Shown: positions 9,146-18,493 of the stretch, piece by piece
How positions within the stretch are numbered: position 1 is the first letter of the stretch
Layout: each line of letters starts with the position of its first letter
NCBI RefSeq assembly: GCF_030504985.1
Contig: NZ_JASERU010000003.1
Location: 124,001 to 188,000, forward strand
Origin: Fulvimonas sp. R45
GTDB lineage: Bacteria > Pseudomonadota > Gammaproteobacteria > Xanthomonadales > Rhodanobacteraceae
Direction of reading: 5' to 3'
Length of the DNA stretch: 64,000 nt
The notes under the pieces: generated by a model
The model's database searches: none
What the model was told of the DNA's origin: nothing
The model's input: the letters and a program-made list of their open reading frames with translations, nothing else
Program-made: the position numbers and the translations under genes

Positions 9146-9854
9146 CCATGGTCATATCGGCAGCGTGCCGGCCTGCGGCCGGAGTTTCGGCCCCCTGCCG
9201 GGGCCCGAGTCACTTTTCTCTGTTTGGCCAGAGAAAAGTAACCAAAAGAGAGGCCACCCCGATGGCGCGCCCTCCGGGCATCCTGCCCTGCGGGTGCGCG
9301 GGTGGGCTACGGGGTTTTTCGACGGCACATCCATGTGCCGCCGAAAAATTGGCTCGCATCCCTGCGAGCCATCCTTCGGACTTTCCTCCGCCCACCCGCC
9401 ACGCCATAGGGGCCCCAGAGGAGCAGCGCGCATCCTGCGCGCACTTTTCAGAAAAGCCACAGCCACGGCAAAGGCCAGTACGCAGACGGCAATCGGCGGG
9501 CCTCATGCTTTCGCCCTTTCGCCGCGCAGCGGCGACCCGGGTGCGCGCAGGATGCGCGCTGCTCTGCCGGGGCCCCTTGGGCGCGGCGAGCGGGTGGCGG
9601 ACCAGCCCGAAGGGTGGCCGACAGGACGTCGGCCAGTTTTTCGTCAGGGCAGGAGCCCTGTCGAAAAACCCCGCCACCCGCTCGCGCACCTGGAGGGCAG
9701 GATGCCCGGAAGGCGCGCCCTCGGGGTGTCCCTCTCTTTGGTTACTTTCTCTCGGACAAGCGAGAGAAAGTAACTCGGTCCCCGGCAGGGGATCGAAACG
9801 CCTTTCCCCCAAGACCGACGCGGCCATCCACATCTGTCACGGAGCACCCATACG
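9146..9854. repeat. Large imperfect inverted-repeat element inside the polyene cluster
   Basis: About 620 bp (near 9190-9810) form two arms of about 240-280 bp in opposite orientation. Both arms carry, in order from the outside, an ACTTT-type hairpin, a C-rich block with CATCCTGCCC, GGGGTTTTTCGAC, a CCGCCACCCG-like block and GCGCGCATCCTGCGCGCAC. The outer hairpins are perfect (9212-9239 and 9741-9774). Short ORFs occur on both strands but differ between arms and have no family signature, so none is called. It is probably a non-autonomous dispersed repeat; it falls where polyene clusters often have another gene. Confidence 0.75.
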
Positions 9855-11078
9855 ATGAACCGCGTCGTCATCACCGGCATGGGCGGCATCACCGCGCTGG
9901 GCCACGACTGGCCCACCATCGCCGCGCGCCTGCGCGAAGGCCGCAATGCCGTGCGCCGCATGCACGAATGGGACTACTTCGACGCGCTGAACGGCCGCCT
10001 CGGCTGCCCGGTGGACGACTTCGCCCCGCCGCCGTGGCCGCGCCAGAAGACCCGCTCGATGGGCCGCGTGGCGCAGCTCGCCGTGGCCGCCAGCGAACGG
10101 GCGCTGCGCGACGCGGGCCTGCACGACGACGCGAGCATCCGCGACGGCCGCATGGGCGTGGCCTATGGCTCCTCCGGCGGCAGCGTGGAGCCGGTGCGCG
10201 TGGTGGGGCGCATGCTGGAGACCGGTTCGATGCAGGGCATCACCGCCACCAGCTACATCCAGACCATGGCGCACACCACGGCGGTGAACGTGGGCGTGTT
10301 CTTCGGCCTGAAAGGCCGCGTCATTCCCACCTCCAGCGCCTGCACCTCGGGCAGCCAGGCGATCGGCTACGGCTACGAGGCGATCCGCTACGGCAAGCAG
10401 AAGCTGATGCTGTGCGGCGGCGCGGAGGAACTGTCCGGACCCGGCGCCGCGGTGTTCGACACGCTGTTCGCCACCAGCACGCGCAACGACGAACCCGCGC
10501 TCACGCCGCGCCCGTTCGACGCGAAGCGCGACGGCCTCGTCGTGGGCGAGGGCGCCACCACGCTGGTCCTCGAGGAGTACGAACACGCGAAGGCGCGCGG
10601 CGCCACCATCCACGCCGAGGTGGTCGGCTTCGGCTGCAACTCCGACGGCGCCCACGTCACCCAGCCCACCGCCGAGACGATGGCGGTGGCGATGCGCCTG
10701 GCGCTGGACGACGCGCAAATGCCGGCCAGCGCGATCGGCTACGTCAGCGCCCACGGTACCGCCACCGACCGCGGCGACGCGGCCGAAAGCCACGCCACCG
10801 CCGGGGTGCTGGGTACGCGCGTGCCGGTCGGCGCGATGAAGAGCTACGTGGGCCACACCCTGGGCGCCTGCGGCGCGCTGGAGTCGTGGTGGGCGATCGC
10901 GATGATGCGCGACGGCTGGTTCGCGCCCACGCTCAACCTCGACCGGCCCGCCGACGACTGCGCCGAGCTGGACTACCTCACCGGCGCGGGCCGCGCCATC
11001 GCCACCGACGTGGTGATGAACAACAACTTCGCCTTCGGCGGCATCAACACCTCGCTGATCTTCCGGGCGGTCGCCTGA
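9855..11078 (+). CDS. Beta-ketoacyl-ACP synthase (FabF-like) of the polyene cluster
   Basis: This condensing enzyme of 407 aa has the full Cys-His-His set: SACTSG (nucleophile), SAHGTATD and KSYVGHTLGA. It also has the ending NNNFAFGGINTSL typical of KAS II. It would elongate the ACP-bound polyene with malonyl units, probably together with the chain-length-factor-like protein encoded nearby. It is the first gene after the inverted-repeat element, and its stop overlaps the next start (TGATG). Confidence 0.93.
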   Translation: MNRVVITGMGGITALGHDWPTIAARLREGRNAVRRMHEWDYFDALNGRLGCPVDDFAPPPWPRQKTRSMGRVAQLAVAASERALRDAGLHDDASIRDGRMGVAYGSSGGSVEPVRVVGRMLETGSMQGITATSYIQTMAHTTAVNVGVFFGLKGRVIPTSSACTSGSQAIGYGYEAIRYGKQKLMLCGGAEELSGPGAAVFDTLFATSTRNDEPALTPRPFDAKRDGLVVGEGATTLVLEEYEHAKARGATIHAEVVGFGCNSDGAHVTQPTAETMAVAMRLALDDAQMPASAIGYVSAHGTATDRGDAAESHATAGVLGTRVPVGAMKSYVGHTLGACGALESWWAIAMMRDGWFAPTLNLDRPADDCAELDYLTGAGRAIATDVVMNNNFAFGGINTSLIFRAVA

Positions 11079-12325
11079 TGCGCCTCGTCGACGCCAGCGG
11101 CCTGCCGCGCGTGGCGGTCACCGGCATGGGCGCGGTGAGCAGCGTCGGCACCGGCGTGCCGGCGCTGCTCGATGCGCTGCGCACGCGCCGCCACGGCCTG
11201 CGCCGCATGGACGCCTTCGCCGCGCTGGGCATGCGCGGCACCGTGGCCGGCCCGGTGGACGAAGCCGCCTTGCCGCCGGAGCCGCCGCGCCGGCTGCGCC
11301 GCTTCATGCCGCCGCCGGCGCTGTATGCCTGGCACGCGGCGAACGAGGCGCTGGCGCAGGCCGGCCTGCCGCCCGAACACCTCGCCGACCCCCGTTGCGG
11401 CCTGCTGCTCGGCGGCGGCGCCGCGCTCAGCGAGCACGAGCAGGCGCTGGACGTCCATCGCCGCAAGGGCATCGGCAAGCTCTCGCCCTTCCTGGTGCCG
11501 CGCGGCATGAGCAGCGCGCCCTCGGCCGGCCTGGCGCATGCGTTCAACATCGGCGGCACGAGCTGCACGGTCAGCTCGGCCTGCAGCAGCGCCGCGCACG
11601 CCATCGGCCACGCGATGGAACTGATCCAGCTCGGCCGGCAGGAGGTGGTGATCGCCGGCGGCACGCAGGAACTGCACCCCAGCACCGCGATGTGGTTCGA
11701 CGCGATGGGCGCGCTGTCGCCGCAGGCCGAGCCGGCGCGCGCCTCGCGCCCGTTCCACCGCGAGCGCGACGGCTTCGCGCTGGCCGCGGGCGCGGGCGTG
11801 CTGGTGCTGGAATCGCTCGCGCACGCACACGGGCGCGGCGCCACCGTGCTGGCGGAACTGGCCGGCTACGGCAGCGCCACCGACGCCGCCAGCATGGTCG
11901 GTTCCGGCGCCGGCGGCATCGCCCGCGCGCTGCGCCAGGCACTGGACCGCGCGGGTTGCCACCCCGGCTACATCAACGCCAGCGCCTGCGGCACGGCCGG
12001 CGACCTCGCCGAATGGCAGGCGATCGAGCGCGTGTTCGCCGAACGTGGCATGCCGGTGCCGCCGATCTCCTCGATCAAGGGATTGGTCGGCCATGCGCCC
12101 GAGGCCGCCGGCGCGCTGGACGCCATCGCCTGCCTGCTGATGCTGCAGCACGACTTCCTCGCCGCCGGCGCGCCGCTGGACGATCCCGACCCCGCCTTCG
12201 CCGGCGCGCCCCTGCTCGCCGCGAACCGCGAACAACGCATCGACGCCGCACTCAGCAACAGCTTCGGCTTCGGCGGCAGTTGCGCGGCGCTGATGTTCCG
12301 GCGCTGTGCGGGAGGCGCATCGTGA
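11078..12325 (+). CDS. Beta-ketoacyl synthase paralogue lacking the first catalytic histidine
   Basis: This thiolase-fold ketosynthase of 415 aa keeps the nucleophile in SSACSSA (Cys169) and the second histidine in GLVGHAPEA (His339). At the usual HGT position it reads SACGTAGD, with Cys304 in place of His. The neighbouring synthases at 9855 and 17306 keep all three residues. It may work as a subunit with altered decarboxylation chemistry or as a non-elongating partner; this is inference. Overlapping starts and stops place it in the same transcript. Confidence 0.88.
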   Translation: MRLVDASGLPRVAVTGMGAVSSVGTGVPALLDALRTRRHGLRRMDAFAALGMRGTVAGPVDEAALPPEPPRRLRRFMPPPALYAWHAANEALAQAGLPPEHLADPRCGLLLGGGAALSEHEQALDVHRRKGIGKLSPFLVPRGMSSAPSAGLAHAFNIGGTSCTVSSACSSAAHAIGHAMELIQLGRQEVVIAGGTQELHPSTAMWFDAMGALSPQAEPARASRPFHRERDGFALAAGAGVLVLESLAHAHGRGATVLAELAGYGSATDAASMVGSGAGGIARALRQALDRAGCHPGYINASACGTAGDLAEWQAIERVFAERGMPVPPISSIKGLVGHAPEAAGALDAIACLLMLQHDFLAAGAPLDDPDPAFAGAPLLAANREQRIDAALSNSFGFGGSCAALMFRRCAGGAS

Positions 12326-13059
12326 TCGACCTGCGCATCGAGGCCTGGAACGCCTGGGCCCCCGATCTCGACACGCCCGCGGCCTGGCAAGCCTGGGCGC
12401 GCTCGCCGCACGTCGTGCCCGACGACGGCCAGGCGCAGCCAGCCTGCGCCTTCCTGCCGCCGATGCAGCGGCGCCGGCTCGGCCGGCTGGCGCGGATGAC
12501 GCTGGAGGCCGCCTGGCCGCTGTGCGGCGACGACGAGCAGTTGCCGTTCGTGTTCGCCTCGCGCCACGGCGAGACCACGCGCACGCTGGCCCTGCTGTCC
12601 GACACCGTCGACGGGCAACCCCTGTCGCCGACCCGGTTCGGCCTGTCCGTGCACAACGCCATCGCCGGCCAGTGGTCGATCCTGCGCGGGCAGCGCGGCG
12701 AGTCGGTGGCGCTGGCCGGCGAGGCCGACGCCTTCGAGCACGCCGTGCTGGAGGGCGCCCTGCAGCTGGCCGCCGGCGCCTGCTCGGCGCTGGTGGTGGT
12801 GGCCGAGGAACGGCCCCCGCCGGCCTGGGCGCAGTGGATCGCCGACGTGCCGTTCTCCTATGCTGTGGCATTGCGACTGGGGGGAACCGGATCGTCGCCG
12901 ACCGCCGCCGACTGGCGCCTGCAACCGGGCCGCAACGCGGGCGGCACGCCGTGCGCGTGGCCGCACGCGCTCGACTTCCTGCGCGCCCTGCTCGTCCACG
13001 AACCGACACTGGAACACTTATGGAAAGCACGCCGCTGGAACTGGCGACGCCTGGGCTGA
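12322..13059 (+). CDS. Chain-length-factor-like beta-ketoacyl synthase fragment protein
   Basis: The GTG start at 12322 sits behind GGGAGG and overlaps the previous stop (GTGA). The 245-aa protein resembles only the N-terminal half of a ketosynthase. It has the LPFVFASRHGE segment and SVHNAIAGQWSI, but no cysteine nucleophile or histidines. Stand-alone proteins of this kind act as the chain-length-factor partner of the elongating synthase in aryl-polyene pathways. The next gene starts 40 bp inside its 3' end. Confidence 0.8.
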   Translation: MIDLRIEAWNAWAPDLDTPAAWQAWARSPHVVPDDGQAQPACAFLPPMQRRRLGRLARMTLEAAWPLCGDDEQLPFVFASRHGETTRTLALLSDTVDGQPLSPTRFGLSVHNAIAGQWSILRGQRGESVALAGEADAFEHAVLEGALQLAAGACSALVVVAEERPPPAWAQWIADVPFSYAVALRLGGTGSSPTAADWRLQPGRNAGGTPCAWPHALDFLRALLVHEPTLEHLWKARRWNWRRLG

Positions 13060-13829
13060 GCCCACGCCGCACCGACGCCTGGCCGTGGCGCCTGTTCGCC
13101 ACCGGCGCCAGCTTCGTGCTGTTCGGGCTGGGCGGCCTGCTGCTGCGCGTGGCCGTCCTGCCGCTGCTGGCCTGCCTGCCCGGCGACGCCGTCGCGCGCC
13201 GGCGCCGGGCGCGCGCCGCCATCGGCCGGGCGTTCCGGCTGCACGCCTGGTTCATGCAGCGCAGCCGCGTGCTGGATTTCAGCATCGAAGGCGCCGAGCG
13301 GCTGGGCCGGCCCGGCCAGCTGATCGTGGCCAACCATCCTTCGCTGATCGACGTGGTGTTCCTGCTCGGCCAGGTGCCGCAGGCCAACTGCGTGGTGAAA
13401 GCCGCCCTGCTGCGCAACCCGTTCACGCGCGGACCGATGCGCGCGGCGCGCTACATCGGCAACGACGGCAGCCTGGACATGCTCGAACGCGCCGCCGCGG
13501 TGCTGCGCGAGGGCCAGTGCCTGCTGGTGTTCCCGGAAGGCACGCGCACCGCGCCGGGCCGCGCGCCGGCGTTCCACCGCGGCGCGGCGGCGATCGCGCT
13601 GCGCGGCGCGCGCAGCATCGCGCCGGTGTTCGTCAGCGTGGAGCCCACCACGCTGACCAAGGCCGAGCCGTGGTACCGCATCCCCGACCGCCGCGTGCAG
13701 GTGCGCCTGCGCGTGGGCGAGCCGGTCGACCCCGCCGCCTTCGCCGACGGCGCGCCCGCGCCGATCGCCGCGCGCCGCCTCAACGACCATCTGCACCAAC
13801 TCTTCACCAGGGAGCTCGCCGCCACGTGA
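13020..13829 (+). CDS. PlsC-type lysophospholipid/acyl acyltransferase
   Basis: This 269-aa protein has one N-terminal membrane helix (about 25-50) and the acyltransferase blocks NHPSLID (block I, His and Asp catalytic) and FPEGTR (block III). It would transfer an acyl or polyene group to a lipid head group at the inner membrane. Its ATG overlaps the chain-length-factor gene and its stop overlaps the second ACP (GTGA). Polyene clusters usually encode such an enzyme next to the ACPs. Confidence 0.85.
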   Translation: MESTPLELATPGLSPRRTDAWPWRLFATGASFVLFGLGGLLLRVAVLPLLACLPGDAVARRRRARAAIGRAFRLHAWFMQRSRVLDFSIEGAERLGRPGQLIVANHPSLIDVVFLLGQVPQANCVVKAALLRNPFTRGPMRAARYIGNDGSLDMLERAAAVLREGQCLLVFPEGTRTAPGRAPAFHRGAAAIALRGARSIAPVFVSVEPTTLTKAEPWYRIPDRRVQVRLRVGEPVDPAAFADGAPAPIAARRLNDHLHQLFTRELAAT

Positions 13830-14125
13830 ACGCCACCGACACCGCCGCACTGGCCCATACCGCGTTAGAGCAGGAGATCGCCCAGCTCGTCATCGACACG
13901 CTGAACCTGGAGGACCTCGACGCCGCCGACATCCCGCCCGCCCAGCCGCTGTTCGGCGAAGGCCTGGGGCTGGACTCGGTGGACGCGCTGGAACTGGCGC
14001 TGGCGCTGCAGAAGCGCTACGGCATCCGGGTCGAATCCGACGCGAAGCACGCGCGCGACCACTTCGCCACCGTCGCCAACCTCGCCGCCTACGTGGCCAG
14101 CCAGCAGGCCGCATGCGCAAGCTGA
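13826..14125 (+). CDS. Acyl carrier protein (second of the polyene cluster)
   Basis: This ACP of 99 aa starts at GTG and has the motif LGLDSVDALEL, with the Ser as the predicted phosphopantetheine site. It differs clearly from the first ACP, which fits a division of labour between starter and elongation ACPs, although that split is not shown here. It overlaps both its neighbours. Confidence 0.9.
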   Translation: MNATDTAALAHTALEQEIAQLVIDTLNLEDLDAADIPPAQPLFGEGLGLDSVDALELALALQKRYGIRVESDAKHARDHFATVANLAAYVASQQAACAS

Positions 14126-14661
14126 CCAACCTGCTGCTGGCACTGATCGGGATCGCCTATCCGTTCCTGGTCTACTTCGGCATGGAAACCGTGCCGCCGC
14201 CGCTGTTCGCGCTGGCGCTGGCCGCGGTGTGGCTGCTGCGCGCGCCGTTCCTGTGGCGCGAACCGGGCGGACGCTGGATGCTGGGCGTGGCGCTGGGCTA
14301 CTGCGCGCTGCTGGCGGCCAGCGGCGAATCCGCGCTGCTGCGCTGGTATCCCACCCTGATCAGCCTGTTCCTGCTGCTCACCTTCGGCCTCAGCCTGGTC
14401 TGCGGGCCGCCGATCGTGGAGCGCATGGCGCGCCTGCGCGAGCCGGAGTTGCCGCCGGAGGCGATTCCCTACACGCGCAAGGTCACCTGGGTGTGGGTGG
14501 GCTTCTTCGTGTTCAACGCCGCGGTGTCGGCGGCGCTGACGCTGTGGGCGCCGCTGGCGTGGTGGACGCTGTACAACGGCCTGCTGGTGTACTTCATCAT
14601 GGGCCCCCTGTTCGTGGGCGAATGGCTGCTGCGCCAGCGCCTGCGCAAGCGCTGCGCATGA
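14113..14661 (+). CDS. COG4648-type integral membrane protein of polyene clusters
   Basis: This 182-aa protein has about five hydrophobic helices, including the N-terminal LLLALIGIAYPFLVYFG and a final helix ending in a basic RQRLRKR tail. Proteins of this type are conserved beside the ACPs in aryl-polyene clusters, but their role is unknown. In many clusters the AMP-forming aryl ligase follows this gene; here the dehydratase follows directly with an ATGA overlap. Confidence 0.75.
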   Translation: MRKLTNLLLALIGIAYPFLVYFGMETVPPPLFALALAAVWLLRAPFLWREPGGRWMLGVALGYCALLAASGESALLRWYPTLISLFLLLTFGLSLVCGPPIVERMARLREPELPPEAIPYTRKVTWVWVGFFVFNAAVSAALTLWAPLAWWTLYNGLLVYFIMGPLFVGEWLLRQRLRKRCA

Positions 14662-15017
14662 ACGACGCGCGCCTGCCCGAGCTGCTGGAGCAACGTCGCC
14701 GCGACGACGGCGCGTGGCTGCTGCGCCTGCGCGTGCCGCCGCAATTGCCGCACTTCGCCGGCCACTTCCCCGGCGCGCCGGTGCTGCCCGGCGTGCTGCA
14801 GGTGCAATGGGCGCTGGCGCTGGCCGCGCCGCGGCTGGGCCTGGCGCCGCGCTGCCGCGAGATGGAGGCGCTGAAGTTCCAGCGCCTGCTGCGCCCCGGC
14901 GACGAGGCCGAACTGGAGCTGCGCCTGGACGCCGCGCGCGGCAAGCTGCACTTCGCCTATCGCGCGGACGGACGGTCCTGCTCGTCCGGCCGCCTGCGCG
15001 TGGAGGCCGCTGCATGA
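14658..15017 (+). CDS. Hotdog-fold 3-hydroxyacyl-ACP dehydratase (ApeI-like)
   Basis: This 119-aa FabZ-like protein has HFPGAPVLPGVLQVQWA, which contains the catalytic His and the central-helix motif of the family. It would remove water from the 3-hydroxyacyl-ACP to make the conjugated double bonds. Starts and stops overlap both neighbours (ATGA). A second dehydratase lies at 18490; aryl-polyene systems use two. Confidence 0.8.
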   Translation: MNDARLPELLEQRRRDDGAWLLRLRVPPQLPHFAGHFPGAPVLPGVLQVQWALALAAPRLGLAPRCREMEALKFQRLLRPGDEAELELRLDAARGKLHFAYRADGRSCSSGRLRVEAAA

Positions 15018-16000
15018 ACGGCGCGCCGGCGCGCGAGCCGCACTGGGCGGCGCAGAAGGAGCGCGGCAGCTTCGCGCTGATGTGGCTCACCGCGCTGGCC
15101 GTGCGCCGGCTCGGTCGCCGTCCGCTGACGCCGGTGCTGTACCTGGTCGTGCTGTACTTCTTCGTGTTCGGCCGTCGCGCGCGGCGCAACGTGCGGCAGT
15201 ACCAGTCGCGCCTGGCCGCGTGGAGCGGCCGCGACGAGCTGCGTCCCACCACGCGCCGCGTGTTCGGCCAGTTCATGGCCTTCGCCGAGAGCCTGCTCGA
15301 CCGCCTCGACGTGTGGCGCGGCAAGCTGGGCATGGCGCAGGTGCAACTGCACGACCCGGCCGGCGTGCGCGAACGGCTGCGCGCCAGCGTGCACGGCGGG
15401 CGCGGCCAGATCCTGGTCTGCACCCACCTGGGCAACCTCGACGTCTGCCGCGCGCTGGCCGAGCTGGAGGAACGGGTGCCGCTGAACGTGCTGGTGCACA
15501 ACCGGCACGTGGCGCAGTTCAACCGCCTGCAGAGCGCGGCCGGCGACCGCCAGCTGCGCCTGCTGCAGGTGAGCGAGATGGACGCGGCGCTGATGCTCGA
15601 CCTGTCGCAGCGGCTGGACCGTGGCGAGTGGCTGGCCATCGCCGGCGACCGCGTGCCGCTCCACGACGGCCGTCGCGTGGTGGTGGACTTCCTCGGCCAC
15701 GCCGCCGCGTTCCCGCAGGGACCGTGGCTGATGGCCGGCCTGCTGCGCTGCCCGGTGAACCTGATGTGCTGCCTGAAGATCGATGGCCGCTACCAGATCC
15801 GGCTGGAGCCGTTCCTGGACACCGCGGAGTGGGAGCGCGGGGGGCGCGAGGCCACCATCGCCCGCTGGGCGCAGCGCTACGCCGACCGCCTCGCGCGGCT
15901 GTGCCTGCTGGCGCCGCAGCAGTGGTTCAACTTCTACGCCTACTGGCAGCTTGCCGACGAAGGAGGGAGCGATGCGGACCCACGGCGTGCTGCACGTTGA
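15014..16000 (+). CDS. LpxL/HtrB-like acyltransferase of the polyene cluster
   Basis: This 328-aa protein resembles lipid A lauroyl acyltransferases. It has one membrane helix (about 35-52), HLGNLD as the H-x4-D catalytic motif, and a GDRVPL segment. It would acylate the polyene anchor lipid at the inner membrane. Its 3' end overlaps the thioesterase start by 29 bp. Confidence 0.82.
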   Translation: MNGAPAREPHWAAQKERGSFALMWLTALAVRRLGRRPLTPVLYLVVLYFFVFGRRARRNVRQYQSRLAAWSGRDELRPTTRRVFGQFMAFAESLLDRLDVWRGKLGMAQVQLHDPAGVRERLRASVHGGRGQILVCTHLGNLDVCRALAELEERVPLNVLVHNRHVAQFNRLQSAAGDRQLRLLQVSEMDAALMLDLSQRLDRGEWLAIAGDRVPLHDGRRVVVDFLGHAAAFPQGPWLMAGLLRCPVNLMCCLKIDGRYQIRLEPFLDTAEWERGGREATIARWAQRYADRLARLCLLAPQQWFNFYAYWQLADEGGSDADPRRAAR

Positions 16001-16427
16001 CACCGGGCTGACCGTGCCGTTCTTCGACGTCGACTCGATGGACGTGGTGTGGCACGGCCACTACGTGAAATACCCGGAAGTGGCGCGCTGCGCCCTGCTC
16101 GACCGCATCGGCCACAACTACGACGACATGAAGGCCGCCGGCTACGCGTGGCCGGTGATCGACCTGCAGCTGCGCTACGCCCGCGCCGCCCGCTTCGGAC
16201 AGCGCCTGGTGGTGCGCGCCGACCTGGTGGAATGGTGCAACCGGCTGAAGATCCACTACACCCTCACCGACGCCGCCAGCGGCGAGCGGCTGACCCGCGC
16301 CAGCACCGTGCAGGTGGCCGTGCGCCTCGCCGACAGCGCGATGCAGCTGGAGTCGCCGGCCTGCTTCACGGAGGCGGTCGAACGCTGCCTCGCCGGTGCG
16401 CAGACGCCGGAGCCGTCGCATGATTGA
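15972..16427 (+). CDS. Acyl-CoA/ACP thioesterase (4HBT hotdog family)
   Basis: This 151-aa single hotdog domain has the family motif DVVWHGHYVKYPEVAR, where the Asp and the region around the short helix are catalytic in 4-hydroxybenzoyl-CoA thioesterases. The start sits behind GGAGGGAG. It may release the polyene or edit misprimed ACPs; in known aryl-polyene clusters a 4HBT thioesterase is always present. Confidence 0.85.
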   Translation: MRTHGVLHVDTGLTVPFFDVDSMDVVWHGHYVKYPEVARCALLDRIGHNYDDMKAAGYAWPVIDLQLRYARAARFGQRLVVRADLVEWCNRLKIHYTLTDAASGERLTRASTVQVAVRLADSAMQLESPACFTEAVERCLAGAQTPEPSHD

Positions 16428-16589
16428 CGCCCACCCCGACAGCGAGACAGGCGTTCGTGCCGTGCGCAGCCTGCCCAGGCAGGCGAACCCGAAACACCGC
16501 GGCCTCCGGCTTCGCCGCCGCACGTCCGCGCCCAGGGCGAACAGGATGGCCGGATGCGTCACCGGCGCCCACCAGACACCAGCGAATCC

Positions 16590-17309
16590 ATGACCTACGC
16601 CAGTCCCACCTACGTCGAGGAAACCCGCATCGGCTTCCGCTTCCTCGCCACCCGCACCTGGCAGCACCATGTGCTGAGGGTGGCGATCAACGACCTGAAG
16701 CGCCTGGCCGGCGAGCCGCTGCCGCAGGGCGGCACCCTGCTCGACGCGGGCTGCGGCCAGGGCAAGTCGTTCCGCCTGCTGCGCGACGCCTTCGCGCCGC
16801 GGCGGCTGATCGGGCTGGACGCCGACCCGCGCAGCATCGAACTGTCCCGCGCCGAAGCCGCGCGCGAAGGCATCGACGCCCGCCTGCTGCTGGCCGACTG
16901 CGCGCGCATCGACCTGCCCGACGCCAGCGTGGACGTCGTGTTCTGCCACCAGACCTTCCACCACCTGGTCGAGCAGGAACGCGCGCTGGCCGAGTTCTGG
17001 CGCGTGCTCAAGCCCGGTGGCCGGCTGCTGTTCGCCGAGTCCACCAAGGCCTACATCGACACCTGGGTGATCCGCTGGTTCTTCCGCCACCCGATGCACG
17101 TGCAGAAAAGCGCCGACGGCTACCTCGCCATGCTGCGCGCGCAGGGCTTCGTCTTCGACGACGCCAACGTCTCGCTGCCCTACCTGTGGTGGAGCCGCGC
17201 CAGCGACTTCGGCCTGCTCGAGCGCTGGGGCCTGCGCGCCCCGCCGCCGCCCGGCCGGCGCGAGGAAACGCTGGTGAACGTGGCCGCACGCAAGCCAGGC
17301 GCGGCATGA
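16590..17309 (+). CDS. SAM-dependent methyltransferase (class I)
   Basis: This 239-aa protein has the SAM-binding motif LLDAGCGQGKSF (about residues 49-60), then GLDADPRS, and the post-motif FWRVLKPGGRLLF. It probably methylates the aryl head group (ring O- or C-methylation occurs in many aryl polyenes) or a lipid, but the substrate cannot be told. The ATG at 16590 was chosen because the Rossmann fold begins shortly after. A 160-bp gap with no gene separates it from the thioesterase, an unusual space in this cluster. Confidence 0.85.
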   Translation: MTYASPTYVEETRIGFRFLATRTWQHHVLRVAINDLKRLAGEPLPQGGTLLDAGCGQGKSFRLLRDAFAPRRLIGLDADPRSIELSRAEAAREGIDARLLLADCARIDLPDASVDVVFCHQTFHHLVEQERALAEFWRVLKPGGRLLFAESTKAYIDTWVIRWFFRHPMHVQKSADGYLAMLRAQGFVFDDANVSLPYLWWSRASDFGLLERWGLRAPPPPGRREETLVNVAARKPGAA

Positions 17310-18493
17310 GTCCCGTCTTCCTCAACGCGCTCGGCATCGTCTGCAACCTCGGCGCGGGCAAGGCTGCCGTGGCCGAGGCGCTGTTCGCGGGCGACGCCGG
17401 CCGGCTGCTGCCCGAGGATGGCTGGATCCCGGGGCATGCGCCACCGATGGGTACAGTGCGCGCGCCACTGCCTCCGATCCCGGAACCGCTGGCAGCCCAC
17501 CGAGACAACCGCTGCAACCGCCTGCTGCTGGCCGCCGCGACGGAGATCGAAACGGACGTCCGCACGGCCATCGCGCGCCACGGCCGCGACCGCATCGGCG
17601 TGGTGATCGGCACCAGCACCGGCGGCATCGAGGAAGCCACCGCCGGCCTGGCCGGCTGGCGCCGCGACGGCACCTGGCCCGGCGACTACCGCTACGCCCA
17701 CCAGGAACTGGCCGGCCCGGCCGAATGCCTGGCCGAATGGCTGGACCTGGCCGGCCCCTGCTACGCGCTGTCCACCGCCTGCACCTCCGGCGCGCGCGCC
17801 CTGCTCAGCGCGCGGCGCCTGCTCGACCTGGGCGTGTGCGACGCGGTGCTATGCGGCGGCGTGGACACGCTGGCGCGGCTGCCGCTGAACGGCTTCCACG
17901 CGCTGGAGGCGATGGACGGCGCGCGCTGCCGCCCGTTCGCGACCGACCGCGCAGGCATCAACATCGGCGAGGCCGCCGCGCTGTTCCTGGCGAGCCGCGA
18001 ACCCGGCCCGGTGGCCCTGCTGGGCGGCGGCGCCAGCTCGGATGCCCACCACATGTCCGCGCCCGAGCCGGACGGCCGCGGCGCCGTGGCGGCGATGCGC
18101 GCGGCGCTGGCCGACGCCGGGCTGGAGCCGGCGCAGATCGACTACCTCAACCTGCACGGCACCGCCACCGAACACAACGACCGCATGGAGAGCCGCGCGG
18201 TGGCCGAGGTGTTCCCGGCCGGCGTGCGCTGCGCCTCCACCAAGTCGCTGACCGGCCACACCCTGGCCGCGGCCGGCGCGCTGGAGGCCGCGTTCTGCTG
18301 GCTCAGCCTGGCCGATCCCGCACGCCGCCTGCCGCCGCAGGCGACGGGCGGCGACCGCGACCCGCAACTGCCCGCGCTGGACCTCGTGCGCGCGGGCGAA
18401 CATCTGCCCCCCGGCCGGCCGCGCCGCCTGATGAGCAACGTGTTCGCCTTCGGCGGCAACAACGCCAGCCTGATCCTGGGCGACGCGCCATGA
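17306..18493 (+). CDS. Beta-ketoacyl-ACP synthase (third KS of the polyene cluster)
   Basis: This 395-aa condensing enzyme has all three catalytic residues, in STACTSG, NLHGTATEHND and KSLTGHTLAAAG. Its N-terminus is shorter and more divergent than that of the FabF-like enzyme at 9855, which suggests a different role such as priming or first condensation. It overlaps both neighbours (ATGA). Confidence 0.9.
   Translation: MSPVFLNALGIVCNLGAGKAAVAEALFAGDAGRLLPEDGWIPGHAPPMGTVRAPLPPIPEPLAAHRDNRCNRLLLAAATEIETDVRTAIARHGRDRIGVVIGTSTGGIEEATAGLAGWRRDGTWPGDYRYAHQELAGPAECLAEWLDLAGPCYALSTACTSGARALLSARRLLDLGVCDAVLCGGVDTLARLPLNGFHALEAMDGARCRPFATDRAGINIGEAAALFLASREPGPVALLGGGASSDAHHMSAPEPDGRGAVAAMRAALADAGLEPAQIDYLNLHGTATEHNDRMESRAVAEVFPAGVRCASTKSLTGHTLAAAGALEAAFCWLSLADPARRLPPQATGGDRDPQLPALDLVRAGEHLPPGRPRRLMSNVFAFGGNNASLILGDAP

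Noticed and set aside
9146-9854. Several open frames in the inverted-repeat element
   Set aside because: They are low-complexity, differ between the two arms and have no convincing starts; the repeat structure explains the sequence better.
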